The position numbers and the translations under genes were made by a program. Below are positions 33,680-42,670 of a stretch of DNA of 64,000 nucleotides, piece by piece (positions within the stretch are counted from its first letter, which is position 1; every line of letters begins with the position of its first letter). Below the pieces are notes generated by a model. It had not been told where the DNA came from, ran no database searches, and saw nothing but the letters and a program-made list of their open reading frames with translations. Source of the stretch: Actinoplanes sichuanensis (lineage in GTDB: Bacteria; Actinomycetota; Actinomycetes; Mycobacteriales; Micromonosporaceae); NCBI RefSeq assembly GCF_033097365.1, contig NZ_AP028461.1:4278001-4342000 (forward strand). Direction: 5' to 3'.

Positions 33680-36505
33680 ATGGATGCGGTCAGCACCACT
33701 ACACGTTTCGCCGTGCTGGGTCCGCTGCGTGCCTGGCGCGACGACGAGGAGTTGCACCTGGGCACGCCCCAGCAGCGTGCGCTGCTGGCGATGCTGCTGG
33801 TCCGGGCCGGCAGCCCGGTGGTACTGAGCGAGATGATCGACGTGCTGTGGTCGCACGGAGCGCCGGCGACCGCGGTCAACGTGGTGCAGCGGTACGTGAG
33901 CCAGTTGCGGCGACTGCTTCCCGACGGGGCGCTGGCACGGTCGGCCGGCGGCTACCGCCTCGACGTCGCCGACACCGACGTCGACCTGCTGATGTTCCGG
34001 CGACTGCGGTCCGAGAGCGGGGCCGCGGCCACACAGGATCCGCACCGGGCGCTGGAACTCACCGTGGATGCTCTCGGCCACTGGCGGGGACCCGTGGCGG
34101 CCGGTGTCGACGAGGCGATCCGCAGCGCGCCGATGTTCGTCGCGGTGGGCAACGAACGTACCGAGGCCGCGTTGCATGCGTCCCGGCTGGCGTTGCACGT
34201 CCTCGCCGGCGACCGGGTCCTGCCCGCGCTGCGTACCGTGGCCGCCGCGGCGCCGCTCGACGAGCCGGTGCAGGCGGCGCTGGTCCGGGTGCTGGCCGCG
34301 ACCGGGCGTCAGGCCGAGGCGCTGACCCACTTCGCCGGTGTGCGGCGGCTGCTGGCCGAGGAACTCGGTGTCGACCCGGGCGCCGAGCTGATCGCCGCGT
34401 TCAACGAGGTGCTGCGCGCCGAGCCGGCACCGGCCCCGCCACCGGACGCGGTCGCGGTCCGGTCCGCATCGGTGATCCGGCCGGCGCAGCTGCCCGCTGA
34501 CCTGCGTACCTTCGCCGGGCGTTCGGACTGGTTGCGGCGGCTGTCGTCGTTTTTGAGGGCCTCGGCCGATACGACCACGGTCGCGGTCGCCGCGATCAGT
34601 GGGATGGGTGGCGTCGGCAAGACCACCCTCGCCGTGCACAGTGCGCATCAGCTTGCTTCCGCTTTTCCCGACGGTCAGCTCTACGCGAACCTGCGCGGAT
34701 TCGATCCCTCGGTCAAGCGGGTGCCGGCGCAGGAGGTGCTGCGGGGATTCCTCGGTGCGCTCGGCATCAGCGACGCCGACATCCCGTCCGGCGTCGACGA
34801 GCAGGTCGGCCTCTACCGCAGCATGCTGGCCGGGCGCCGGATGCTCGTCGTGCTCGACAACGTCCGCGACTCCGACCACGCCCGCCCGCTGCTGCCCGGC
34901 ACGCCCGGCAGCGCCGCCATCGTGACCAGCCGTGACCCGCTGACCGGACTCGTCGTCCGCGAGGACGCTCTGCCGGTCGCCTTGGACCTGCTCTCACCGG
35001 ACGAGGCCCGGGCACTGCTCGCCCGCCGGCTCGGCCGGGAACGAACGAGTCAGGCCTACACCGAGGTCACCCGGGTTCTCCACGCGTGCGGAGGGCTGCC
35101 TCTGGCGCTGTCGCTGTTCTCCGCACGTGCGTCGTCCTATCCCGGTCAGGGACTGAGCAGACTGGCCGACGAGGTGGACGACTCACGGCGACGCCTGGAC
35201 GGGTTCAGCCGCGCGGACGCCGAACACGACCTACGAGCGGTGTTCTCCTGGTCGTACGACCTGCTGAGCCCCGACACCGCACGGCTGTTCCGGCTGCTCG
35301 CCCTGCACCCCGGCGCCGGCTTCACCGTCGCCGCCGCCGCCAGCCTGCTCGGCACCCGGCCCGGCCACACCGACGTCCTGCTGCGTGAACTGTGCCGCGC
35401 CGGGCTGCTCACCGAACACCAGCCCGGCCGCTTCCGCCACCACGACCTCGTCCGCGCCTACGGCACCGAACTGCTCCGCGACCACGAACCCGAACCGGCA
35501 CGCCGAGCAGCCGGCCGACGACTGATCGAGCACTACGCGCGCAGCCTGGTGGGCGCCGCGCATCTGCTCTACACGCTCCCGCCGCCACCGGTGGTCCACG
35601 AACGGGAACTGGACGGCGTCAGTTGCGAACGATTCACCGATCGCCGCGACGCCGAAGCATGGCTGGCCGACGAACGACCTGCCCTGCTGGTCGTCATCGA
35701 CCGGGCCGCGGCCTCCGGCTCCGACGGCCTCGTCGTCAACATGGCCTGGGGCCTGGACCCCTACCTGCGGCGTCGCGAGCACTGGCCGGACTGGGAGAGC
35801 ACCTATCTGAAGGCCCTGGACGCCGCTCGCCGCCTCGGTGATCAGGGTGTCGAGGCGGGCATCTGCTACACCCTCGGCTTCATCTACTGCGCGCAGAACC
35901 TGGCCGACGCCGACGCCAGCGAGAAGTACCTGCAGGAGGCCCTGCGGCTCTGCGCGGCCACCGGCAGGCACGAACTACAGGCTCGGGTGTGGATGATCGT
36001 CGGCGAGCAACGACTCCGGCAGGACCGGCCGGAGGAGGAACGCGCCGCCATGTCGGCGGTCGTCGACCTGTACCGGCTGGTGGAGGCCGAGGATCCGGGT
36101 CAGGTGCGACCCGACTTCGTCGCCTACGCCCACTGGCGGCTGGGTGCCCTCGACGACGCGTTGGCGTACGCCCTGCGTGCGGTCGACAGGCTGGCCGGCC
36201 GCGGCAGCTACTCCGAGGCGACCGCCTGGCAGACGCTCGCCTGCATTCACGCCGACCGCGGCGACCAGCAGGCGGCGCTCACCGCGAACGCCAGGGGCTG
36301 TGAGCTCTATCGGCAGCTCGGCGACGAGTACCTGGAGGGCCTGGCCCATGCCGACCTCGGTGCGGTTCTGCTCCGGACCGGTCAGTCCGGCACGGCTCGC
36401 GTGGTGCTCGGCAAGGCGATCACCATCCTGGAAGCCCTGGGCAGCTCGAAGGCCACCGAGGTCCGGCGCATGCTCGCGGGCCTCGCCGCCGGCCAGGCCG
36501 GTTGA
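33680..36505 (+). CDS. AfsR-type regulator (SARP wHTH-BTAD, NB-ARC, TPR)
   Basis: 941 residues. An OmpR-like winged helix occupies about 1-95 (FAVLGPLRAWRDDEELHLGTPQQRALLAMLL) and a BTAD helical domain follows to ~245. NB-ARC has P-loop GMGGVGKTT (~307), RRMLVVLDNVRD (Walker B) and SAAIVTSRD. Helical/TPR repeats run to the end. Such proteins activate antibiotic genes. ATG 33680 is chosen over ATG 33653 because GGGGG lies 6 nt before it and the upstream 60 bp are conserved in a second copy at 60135-60193. It stands between two oxidase/SARP genes of the putative metabolite locus. Confidence 0.9.
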   Translation: MDAVSTTTRFAVLGPLRAWRDDEELHLGTPQQRALLAMLLVRAGSPVVLSEMIDVLWSHGAPATAVNVVQRYVSQLRRLLPDGALARSAGGYRLDVADTDVDLLMFRRLRSESGAAATQDPHRALELTVDALGHWRGPVAAGVDEAIRSAPMFVAVGNERTEAALHASRLALHVLAGDRVLPALRTVAAAAPLDEPVQAALVRVLAATGRQAEALTHFAGVRRLLAEELGVDPGAELIAAFNEVLRAEPAPAPPPDAVAVRSASVIRPAQLPADLRTFAGRSDWLRRLSSFLRASADTTTVAVAAISGMGGVGKTTLAVHSAHQLASAFPDGQLYANLRGFDPSVKRVPAQEVLRGFLGALGISDADIPSGVDEQVGLYRSMLAGRRMLVVLDNVRDSDHARPLLPGTPGSAAIVTSRDPLTGLVVREDALPVALDLLSPDEARALLARRLGRERTSQAYTEVTRVLHACGGLPLALSLFSARASSYPGQGLSRLADEVDDSRRRLDGFSRADAEHDLRAVFSWSYDLLSPDTARLFRLLALHPGAGFTVAAAASLLGTRPGHTDVLLRELCRAGLLTEHQPGRFRHHDLVRAYGTELLRDHEPEPARRAAGRRLIEHYARSLVGAAHLLYTLPPPPVVHERELDGVSCERFTDRRDAEAWLADERPALLVVIDRAAASGSDGLVVNMAWGLDPYLRRREHWPDWESTYLKALDAARRLGDQGVEAGICYTLGFIYCAQNLADADASEKYLQEALRLCAATGRHELQARVWMIVGEQRLRQDRPEEERAAMSAVVDLYRLVEAEDPGQVRPDFVAYAHWRLGALDDALAYALRAVDRLAGRGSYSEATAWQTLACIHADRGDQQAALTANARGCELYRQLGDEYLEGLAHADLGAVLLRTGQSGTARVVLGKAITILEALGSSKATEVRRMLAGLAAGQAG

Positions 36506-36579
36506 CCTCGTGGTCGACGGGTTGTCGTTCAGTCTTCGATCAGCCTTCTTACCGGTGGGCTTGCGTACGGTCCTCACCC

Positions 36580-37455
36580 ATGAGCAACGATGCGATGCCC
36601 GACCCGCAGGCCCTCCGATTCTCGGTACTGGGACCGGTACGAGCCTGGCGCGGGACGGCAGAGGTCGCGCTGGGTTCCCCCCAACAGCGCAGCACCCTGG
36701 CGATTCTGCTGCTGCACGAAGGTACGACGGTCACGATCGAGCAGCTGACCACGGCCCTCTGGGGCGCCGAGAAGCCCCCGGCCGCGGTCGCCACCGTGCG
36801 TACCTACGTCTCGCGGCTGCGACGGCTGCTGGGATCCGGCGCGAGGATCAGGTCCACCGCCGGCGGATACGCGCTGTCCGTACCACAGTCTGCTCTTGAT
36901 CTGACGCAGTTGCGCCACCACCTCGCGCTGGCGGCGGCGAGCACCCGGGCGCAGGATCCGTCCGCCGTGGCCGAGCACCTGGAAGCCGCTCTGGCGCTGC
37001 ACCACGGCATGCCGCTCGCCGGCGCCGGTGGGCCGTACGTGGAGAACCAGCGCATCCGTCTCGAGCAGATGCTGTGCACCGTCGCCCTGGACCTGATGAG
37101 CGTGGAGGTGTCCCGGGGCCGGCACCGCGAGGTGCTGCCGGACCTCACCGCCATGGTGAAGGAGCATCCGCTCCGGGACCGGGTGCACGAGCTGTACATG
37201 ACCGCGCTGCAGCACAGCGGCCGGCAGGCCGACGCGCTGGCCCACTACCAGCAGACCCGACGGCGCATGGTCGACGAGCTGGGCGTGGAGCCCGGCGCGC
37301 GGCTGCGGGAGCTGCACCGGCGCATCCTGGAGGGCACGACGACCGCCGGGGTTGCGCAGCCGCACCGGCATCCGGCGCGGGCGGCGCGGCTGCATCAGGT
37401 GCGGGCCCGGCGGCAGGCGTCACGGGCGCGGTACGCGGTGGCCCGCGACCGCTGA
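36580..37455 (+). CDS. SARP-family activator
   Basis: 291 residues: winged helix (LRFSVLGPVRAWRGTAEVALGSPQQRSTLAILLLHEGTTV) and BTAD domain (LTAMVKEHPLRDRVHELYMTALQHSGRQADALAHYQQTRR), then a basic Ala/Arg-rich tail. It has the length of stand-alone SARPs such as ActII-4 or DnrI. ATG 36580 has a TACGGT box 8 nt upstream and no ribosome site, so it is probably leaderless; the frame is open to 36502. A long perfect inverted repeat follows its stop. Confidence 0.9.
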   Translation: MSNDAMPDPQALRFSVLGPVRAWRGTAEVALGSPQQRSTLAILLLHEGTTVTIEQLTTALWGAEKPPAAVATVRTYVSRLRRLLGSGARIRSTAGGYALSVPQSALDLTQLRHHLALAAASTRAQDPSAVAEHLEAALALHHGMPLAGAGGPYVENQRIRLEQMLCTVALDLMSVEVSRGRHREVLPDLTAMVKEHPLRDRVHELYMTALQHSGRQADALAHYQQTRRRMVDELGVEPGARLRELHRRILEGTTTAGVAQPHRHPARAARLHQVRARRQASRARYAVARDR

Positions 37456-37463
37456 ACCGGCTG

Positions 37464-37516
37464 CACGATCGACAGCGGGTCGACACCGATGTGGTGTCGA
37501 CCCGCTGTCGATCGTG
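37464..37516. repeat. Perfect 24-bp inverted repeat between SARP and LysR genes
   Basis: Arms 37464-37487 and 37493-37516 are exact reverse complements with a 5-nt loop (GATGT). The left arm begins CACGATCGACAGCGGG. It starts 9 bp after the SARP stop and ends 19 bp before GTG 37535 of the LysR gene. It could be a terminator, but its right arm also covers the -35 region of the LysR promoter, so it may serve as an operator too. Confidence 0.75.
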
Positions 37517-37522
37517 ATCCGG

Positions 37523-37528
37523 GATAGT
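37523..37528 (+). promoter_or_regulatory. -10 box of the LysR gene (leaderless)
   Basis: GATAGT ends 6 nt before GTG 37535. A -35 element at normal spacing would fall inside the right arm of the 24-bp inverted repeat. Confidence 0.45.
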
Positions 37529-37534
37529 GGGCCG

Positions 37535-38461
37535 GTGGAACTCCGCCAGCTCGAATATTTCGTCGCCGTCGCCGAGGAGGGCAGCTTCACCAAGGGCGCC
37601 CGCCGTGTCCGTGTCGCCCAGTCGGCGGTGTCCGCCACGATCCAGAAACTGGAACGGGAACTGGGTGTGCCGGTCTTCTCCCGGGAGGCCGCCGGGATCA
37701 CCCTCACCGACGCCGGAATGGCCCTGTTGCCCGAGGCGCGGGGGTTGCTCAGCGCCGAACGGCGGGCCCGCGACACCGTCGATCAGGTACGCGGCGGTCT
37801 GCGGGGAACGATCCGGATGGGGACCCTCACCTCGATCGCCGCCCGTCCCGCAGGCCGCGGGCTGATGGTGATCGACCTGCCGCAGGTCCTCGGCCGATTC
37901 CACGTCACCCATCCCCTGGTGACCTTCCAGCTGCGTACGACACCGCGCGGTTCAGCCGGGCACCTGAGTTCCATCCTCGCCGGTGACCTGGACCTGGCTC
38001 TGGTGTGCACCGTCGAGCGGCCCGACGGCATCCGCCTGCACCAGCTCGGGTCCATCCCGCTGTGTTTCGTGTGCGCCCGGCGTCATCGGCTGGCCGACGC
38101 CACCTCGGTGAGCCTGGAGGACCTCGCCGACGAGACCTTCATCGACTTCCCGCGCGGTTGGGGCAACCGGACGATGACCGACCGGGCGTTCGCCGCCGCG
38201 GGCATCGTGCGCGATGTGCCGTTCGAGGCCGCCGACCAGGACACCGCGCTGGGACTGGTGCGCAACGGCCTCGGCGTCACGCTGCTGCCGCGGGTCGGCA
38301 GCGAGGAGGACGGCATCCGCGTGATCGACGTCGACCGGCGCGACCTCGACCTGCCGGTGGCCGTGGCGCTGCCCACCGACCGGCAGCCGTCGGCGGCCAC
38401 GGCGGCGCTGCTGGCCAGCATTCTGCGTGCCGCCGGCCGATCGGCCGGCGGCACGGTGTGA
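37535..38461 (+). CDS. LysR-family transcriptional regulator
   Basis: 308 residues. The N-terminal helix-turn-helix reads VELRQLEYFVAVAEEGSFTKGARRVRVAQSAVSATIQKLERELG, followed by a periplasmic-binding-type effector domain ending in QDTALGLVRNGLGVTLLPRV. GTG 37535 begins the family's standard opening and is probably leaderless. It is convergent with the FAD oxidase gene at 38471 (9 bp between stops). It may control the oxidase-MFS-amidohydrolase genes; the palindromes upstream of those genes are candidate sites. Confidence 0.92.
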   Translation: MELRQLEYFVAVAEEGSFTKGARRVRVAQSAVSATIQKLERELGVPVFSREAAGITLTDAGMALLPEARGLLSAERRARDTVDQVRGGLRGTIRMGTLTSIAARPAGRGLMVIDLPQVLGRFHVTHPLVTFQLRTTPRGSAGHLSSILAGDLDLALVCTVERPDGIRLHQLGSIPLCFVCARRHRLADATSVSLEDLADETFIDFPRGWGNRTMTDRAFAAAGIVRDVPFEAADQDTALGLVRNGLGVTLLPRVGSEEDGIRVIDVDRRDLDLPVAVALPTDRQPSAATAALLASILRAAGRSAGGTV

Positions 38462-38470
38462 CGATCGGCC

Positions 38471-39856
38471 TCAGTGGCCGGGTGCGATGTTGTGGTTGAT
38501 CCGGAACATGTTCGCCGGGTCGTAGGCCGCCTTGACCTGCTGCAGACGCTCGAACGTGGCCAGCGGGTAGGCCGCGGCGACCGCCTCCGGCGTGACGTCG
38601 TAGCCGGTCAGGAAGTTGATCAGCTTGTGTCCGGTGGTCCACGGGCCGAGCGCGTGCGTCACGGTCTGCAGCGGCATCCGTACCGCATCCTTCATGCCCG
38701 GTTCGGCGACGGTGGCCACGAACAGGTTGAACCCGGCGTTGCGGTGTTCGACGGCGCTGGGGACCCGTGGCTCGCGGGCGAGCGCGCCACCGAGCTGACG
38801 AATCTCGACCATCAGGACCGGCAGCGTGACGTCCGGTCCGGCGGCGGCGAGCAGTGCGGCGGCCGCCTCCGCCGGGAAGTCGGCGAGTTCGGCCGACGTC
38901 TCGTAGGCGGGCATCGGGTCCACCGGGTCGGCATGGATCGCCGCGACCGTGGTGAACGGCATCGGGCCGACCGCGTCGATGAGCGCCGGAGCGGCCGCGC
39001 GCAGGGGCGCTACCAGGCGCTCCCCCTCCTGCGTCGAGCCGGCGTAGGCGATCCGCACGTGCACGGTGAAGCGGCCCCGCAGCGGCTCCGGCACGAACGG
39101 CAGCGGCGGCAGCCGCAGGAAGGCGATCGAGGCGGTGAGCTCGTCCGGGGCGCCGGCGACCAGGTGCCGGTACGCGTCGAGGACGGCGGCGGCGTGTTCG
39201 CCGGTGAAGAACAGGCCACCGCCGTAGATCTCGGTGACCGGGAACAGGTTGATGGTCAACGCGGTCACGACGCCGAAGTTGCCCTTGCCGCCGCGGATCG
39301 CCCAGAACAGGTCGGGTTCGGTGACCGCGTCGATCGTACGCAGTTCGCCGTCGGGTGTGACGACCTCGGCGGAGACGACGTGGTCGGCCGCGTAGCCGTG
39401 CAGCCGGCCCAGCATCGGGCTCAAGCCGCCGCCGAGAACGAAGCCCACGACGCCGACGTTCGGTGACGAGCCCGCCAGCGGGGCGAGGCCCTCCTCGGCC
39501 GCAGCGTGGATCAGGCTCTGCATCTCCACGGCGGCGCCCACGGTGGCGGTGCGGGCGGCCGCGTCGACGGTGACGGCGTCCATCCGCCGTACGTTGATCA
39601 GGACCGCGCCGTCGGCGGACACGAAGGCGCCGTGGCCGGTGGCGACGACAGCGACCGGCAGGGCGTGCGCCGACGCGAAGCGGATCGCGGCCTGGACGTC
39701 GCTGACGCAGGTGGCACCGACGGCGACCACCGGCTGGTGGGACAGCGAGAGGTTCCAGGTGGCGACCTCCGCGGCGTACCGCTCGTCGCCGGGGATCAGC
39801 ACCGGGCCGACGACCTCGGCGGTGAGTTTCGCCAAATCAGTGGCATCGATTGTCAT
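38471..39856 (-). CDS. FAD-linked oxidase (PCMH/BBE-like), copy 2
   Basis: 461 residues. The PCMH FAD domain has VAVVATGHGAF, with His75 at the 8-alpha-histidyl position, and GVVGFVLGGGLSPMLGRLHGYAADHV. The C-terminal BBE motif is AAYDPANMFRINHNI. No signal peptide, so it is cytoplasmic. Enzymes of this type oxidise alcohols, amines or C-C bonds using O2 in natural-product pathways. ATG 39856 has TGGAG at 9 nt. It follows the MFS gene by 33 bp on the same strand, so the two are probably one operon, which suggests it acts on an exported product. Confidence 0.88.
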   Translation of the reverse strand: MTIDATDLAKLTAEVVGPVLIPGDERYAAEVATWNLSLSHQPVVAVGATCVSDVQAAIRFASAHALPVAVVATGHGAFVSADGAVLINVRRMDAVTVDAAARTATVGAAVEMQSLIHAAAEEGLAPLAGSSPNVGVVGFVLGGGLSPMLGRLHGYAADHVVSAEVVTPDGELRTIDAVTEPDLFWAIRGGKGNFGVVTALTINLFPVTEIYGGGLFFTGEHAAAVLDAYRHLVAGAPDELTASIAFLRLPPLPFVPEPLRGRFTVHVRIAYAGSTQEGERLVAPLRAAAPALIDAVGPMPFTTVAAIHADPVDPMPAYETSAELADFPAEAAAALLAAAGPDVTLPVLMVEIRQLGGALAREPRVPSAVEHRNAGFNLFVATVAEPGMKDAVRMPLQTVTHALGPWTTGHKLINFLTGYDVTPEAVAAAYPLATFERLQQVKAAYDPANMFRINHNIAPGH

Positions 39857-39889
39857 GTGCTCTACTCCAGGTTGGGTTAAAAGGGTGGA

Positions 39890-41107
39890 TCAGGGGGTGC
39901 GAGCCGGGCGGAACAGCGGCCGTGCCGCGGCTGCCAGCAGGACCACCAGGCTGGTGGCGAAGACCAGCACCGAGGTACGGGTATCCAGGTGCTGAGCGGC
40001 GAGCCCGAGGCCGAGAACGGGCAGTGCAAGGCCGAGGTAGCCGACCAGGAACAGCCCGGCGAGAGCCTCACCGCGGGCGGCGGGTTCGGCCAGGATCGCG
40101 GCGGTGGTGACCGAGGCCTTGAAGGCGGCGCCGGCGCCGGCGCCGGTGAGCAGGCCGCCGGCCAGGAAAACCGCGAAACTCGGCGCCCAGATGCCGGCGA
40201 TCAGGACGGCCAGGCCGACGATCAGGACCGGGACGGCGATACGCAGCTGGACCCGCAGGGCGAACCCGGCCAGCATCAGGTTGCCCGCCACGCCGGCGGC
40301 GAAGACCGAGAACGCCACGAGTCCGGCGACGGCGTGCGAGCGCTGGTCGAGGACGCCGACGAGAAAGCCCGGCGCCAGCGAGGTGAACAGGCCGAAGATG
40401 GCGAACGCGGCGAACGCGGTCAGACACGCGGCGGCGTACCGGCCGCGGTCCGCGGCGGGCACCGAGACCCGCTGCGGACGCCAGCGCACGTCACGGCGCT
40501 GGACGGTCTCGCGGGCGGCGAAGGTGCCCGCCACCGCCAGCGCGAGCAGCACCTCGAACACCAGGTACGGCACGACGAGCGGGCGCGGGGCGTATTCGGC
40601 GAGCAGGCCCGCCACCAGCGGCCCGAGGCCGATGCCGCCGATGTTCGCGGCGGTGGCGACCACGTCCGCCCGGCGCCGGCTCGCGTCCGGCCGCTGTGCC
40701 AGGTGCAGTTCCATCAGGTACGCGGTGGCGGTGGCGGTCAGCAGCCCGACGCCGAGGCCGGAGAGGAACCGGCCGGCCAGCAGGCCCGCCAGCCCGGGCA
40801 GCAGGAACAGCCCACCGGAGGCCATCGCGATCAGCAACGCCCACCGCATGACCCGGCGCCGGCCGAGCCAGTCCGAGACGTGCCCGGCGGTGAAGACACT
40901 CACCGCGACACCGACGGCGTACGCCGCGAAGACGACCGTCACGGTGAACGAGCCGAACCCGTCGCGCCGCTGGTAGAGGACGTAGAGCGGGGTCGGGGCG
41001 GCCGAGAACGCCATCATCACCGCGAAGGCGTAGGCGATCGGCCAGAATCCGCCGCCGCGGACGGTCCGCACCGGTGATGCGGTGCGGACCTTGGTGGTAC
41101 TGGACAC
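39890..41107 (-). CDS. MFS exporter
   Basis: 405 residues, 12 predicted membrane helices. The loop 2-3 motif reads HVSDWLGRRRVMRWALLIA, typical of the drug-export MFS group, and helix 1 includes FAVMMAFSAAPTPLYVLYQ. Cytoplasmic-membrane drug/metabolite export is likely. GTG 41107 has AGGAG at 8 nt. It is upstream of FAD oxidase copy 2 in one operon. A perfect 14-bp palindrome lies 80 bp before its start. Confidence 0.88.
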   Translation of the reverse strand: MSSTTKVRTASPVRTVRGGGFWPIAYAFAVMMAFSAAPTPLYVLYQRRDGFGSFTVTVVFAAYAVGVAVSVFTAGHVSDWLGRRRVMRWALLIAMASGGLFLLPGLAGLLAGRFLSGLGVGLLTATATAYLMELHLAQRPDASRRRADVVATAANIGGIGLGPLVAGLLAEYAPRPLVVPYLVFEVLLALAVAGTFAARETVQRRDVRWRPQRVSVPAADRGRYAAACLTAFAAFAIFGLFTSLAPGFLVGVLDQRSHAVAGLVAFSVFAAGVAGNLMLAGFALRVQLRIAVPVLIVGLAVLIAGIWAPSFAVFLAGGLLTGAGAGAAFKASVTTAAILAEPAARGEALAGLFLVGYLGLALPVLGLGLAAQHLDTRTSVLVFATSLVVLLAAAARPLFRPARTP

Positions 41108-41186
41108 GGAAAGCTCCTAGTTCGAGAGTCGGTGAGGCAAGCCTCGTGGCGGATCAGGCCGTCGGCTGCCGGAACTTCCTCTCGGT

Positions 41187-41200
41187 CCGATCGCGATCGG
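41187..41200. promoter_or_regulatory. Palindrome upstream of the MFS gene (shared site 1)
   Basis: CCGATCGCGATCGG, perfect 14-bp palindrome followed by CGATG, 80 bp upstream of GTG 41107 and reaching to 6 bp from the stop of the amidohydrolase gene. Nearly the same sequence stands 78 bp upstream of the amidohydrolase start (42630-42643). Confidence 0.6.
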
Positions 41201-41205
41201 CGATG

Positions 41206-42552
41206 TCACACGACGGTGGAGAGGCCGGTGACGGCTGCCAGCAGCCGGTCCCGCGACGAGCGGGCCGCGTCGCGCACGCCGCGTGCGTCGACACCGACCA
41301 GCTCCCCGCCGCGTTTGCGGAACTCGCCCTCGACCAGAACGGTGTGCACGTCGCGGGCGTCGGCGAACGTCACGGCGGCCTCGGTCGGCTGGGCCAGCCG
41401 CAGCGGTGATCGCGCCACGTCGACGCAGATCACGTCGGCGCGCTTGCCGGGAGTCAGCGAACCGATGCGGTCGTCGAGGCCCAGCGTGCGGGCGCCGTCG
41501 ATGGTGGCGAACTCGATGGCCTCCCGCGTGGTCAGCGGGACCGTCTCCGGCGCGCTGCCGGCGGTCAGCTGACGGTCGTACTGGCGCAGGCGTTCGGCCT
41601 CCAGCACGGCACGCATCTCGTCGAACATGTTGCTGGGCACGCCCGCGACGACGTCCACCGACAGGGCCGGGCGGATACCGGCTTCCAGCAGCCTGCCGGT
41701 GGCCGGGAAGCCGTGACCCATCATCATCTCGACCCGCGCCGACACGGAGGCGTGCGCGCCGCTGGCGGCCAGCATCTTCAGCTCGTCGTCGGTGGAGGTG
41801 TTGGCGTGCAGGAAGATCAGGTCGGGGCCGAGCAGGCCGTGGTCGTTGAGCTGGGTGATCGCCCGCTGGCCGCCGAGCAGGCCGATGCCGACGTGCATCG
41901 ACGCGCGGACGCCGAGGTCACGGGCGAGTGCCAGGTCGTCGGCCGTGGCTGCGATGGTCGCCATCTCCGGACCGCGGATCGCCAGGGCCAGAGTCAGCAG
42001 CTGGTCGGTGGAGTTGAAGTACCGGGTCGCCACCCGGCGTGCGTCGTCGGGGTGGCGCAGGTCGCTGCCGACGTACCAGGCCGGATCGTGGGTGGGGATG
42101 CTGTGCCCGAACACGGCGCGGATGCCGGAGGCGCGCAGCGCGTCCACGGCGGCGTCGGCGTGCTCGGGGGTGTTCATGATGTGTGCCCAGTCGAAGAGGG
42201 TGGTCACCCCGCTGTCGAGGGCCTCGACGGCGCCGAAGTGTGTGCCGTCGCGGACGTCCTGCGGCGTGAACATCGGCGACAGCCGGCCGATCACGCCGGT
42301 GAAGTACTGGTTGAGCGTCCAGTCCGCGGCGACCTGGCTGAAGGCGCCCTGCCAGGTGTGCCGGTGGGTGTCGATCAGGCCGGGCATGACGACCATGCCG
42401 GTGGCGTCGACGAGTTCGGCGTCGGGGGCGCTGATGCCGGTGCCGACCGCGGCGATGCGTCCGTCCTGGATCAGGACGTCACCGCCGATGTGGTCACCGA
42501 CGCCGGGGTCCATCGACAGGACGTGACCGCCACGGATGAGTTTGCGAGACAT
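41206..42552 (-). CDS. Metal-dependent amidohydrolase (cytosine-deaminase/ATZ-TRZ type)
   Basis: 448 residues. The N-terminal sandwich strand region ends MVVMPGLIDTHRHTWQGAF (HxH metal site). Later motifs are ASMHVGIG (metal His), LIFLHANTSTDDEL (metal His) and ALSVDVVAG (catalytic Asp region). The C-terminus reads GSLTPGKRADVICVD. These enzymes deaminate or hydrolyse ring C-N bonds; the substrate is unknown. Of the two adjacent ATGs, 42552 is preferred because AAGGA then lies 7 nt away. It shares an upstream palindrome with the MFS gene, which suggests co-regulation. Confidence 0.9.
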   Translation of the reverse strand: MSRKLIRGGHVLSMDPGVGDHIGGDVLIQDGRIAAVGTGISAPDAELVDATGMVVMPGLIDTHRHTWQGAFSQVAADWTLNQYFTGVIGRLSPMFTPQDVRDGTHFGAVEALDSGVTTLFDWAHIMNTPEHADAAVDALRASGIRAVFGHSIPTHDPAWYVGSDLRHPDDARRVATRYFNSTDQLLTLALAIRGPEMATIAATADDLALARDLGVRASMHVGIGLLGGQRAITQLNDHGLLGPDLIFLHANTSTDDELKMLAASGAHASVSARVEMMMGHGFPATGRLLEAGIRPALSVDVVAGVPSNMFDEMRAVLEAERLRQYDRQLTAGSAPETVPLTTREAIEFATIDGARTLGLDDRIGSLTPGKRADVICVDVARSPLRLAQPTEAAVTFADARDVHTVLVEGEFRKRGGELVGVDARGVRDAARSSRDRLLAAVTGLSTVV

Positions 42553-42629
42553 CATCGGTTCCTTTCAGATTTGAACGTATTCAGGATCGGGGGATGCGGC
42601 GGCGACGCCGTACGCCGTTGCCGCTGGGG

Positions 42630-42643
42630 CCGATCGGGATCGG
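42630..42643. promoter_or_regulatory. Palindrome upstream of the amidohydrolase gene (shared site 2)
   Basis: CCGATCGGGATCGG followed by CGATG, one mismatch from site 1 (41187-41200) and at almost the same distance (78 bp) from the next minus-strand start, ATG 42552. Two sites at matched positions suggest one regulator for both transcripts. Confidence 0.6.
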
Positions 42644-42670
42644 CGATGGGCGCGACGACTCCCGGCGCGG

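Noticed and set aside
32045..34879. 944-codon minus-strand frame over the oxidase and AfsR-like genes
   Set aside because: Antisense shadow; the plus-strand frames carry complete families.
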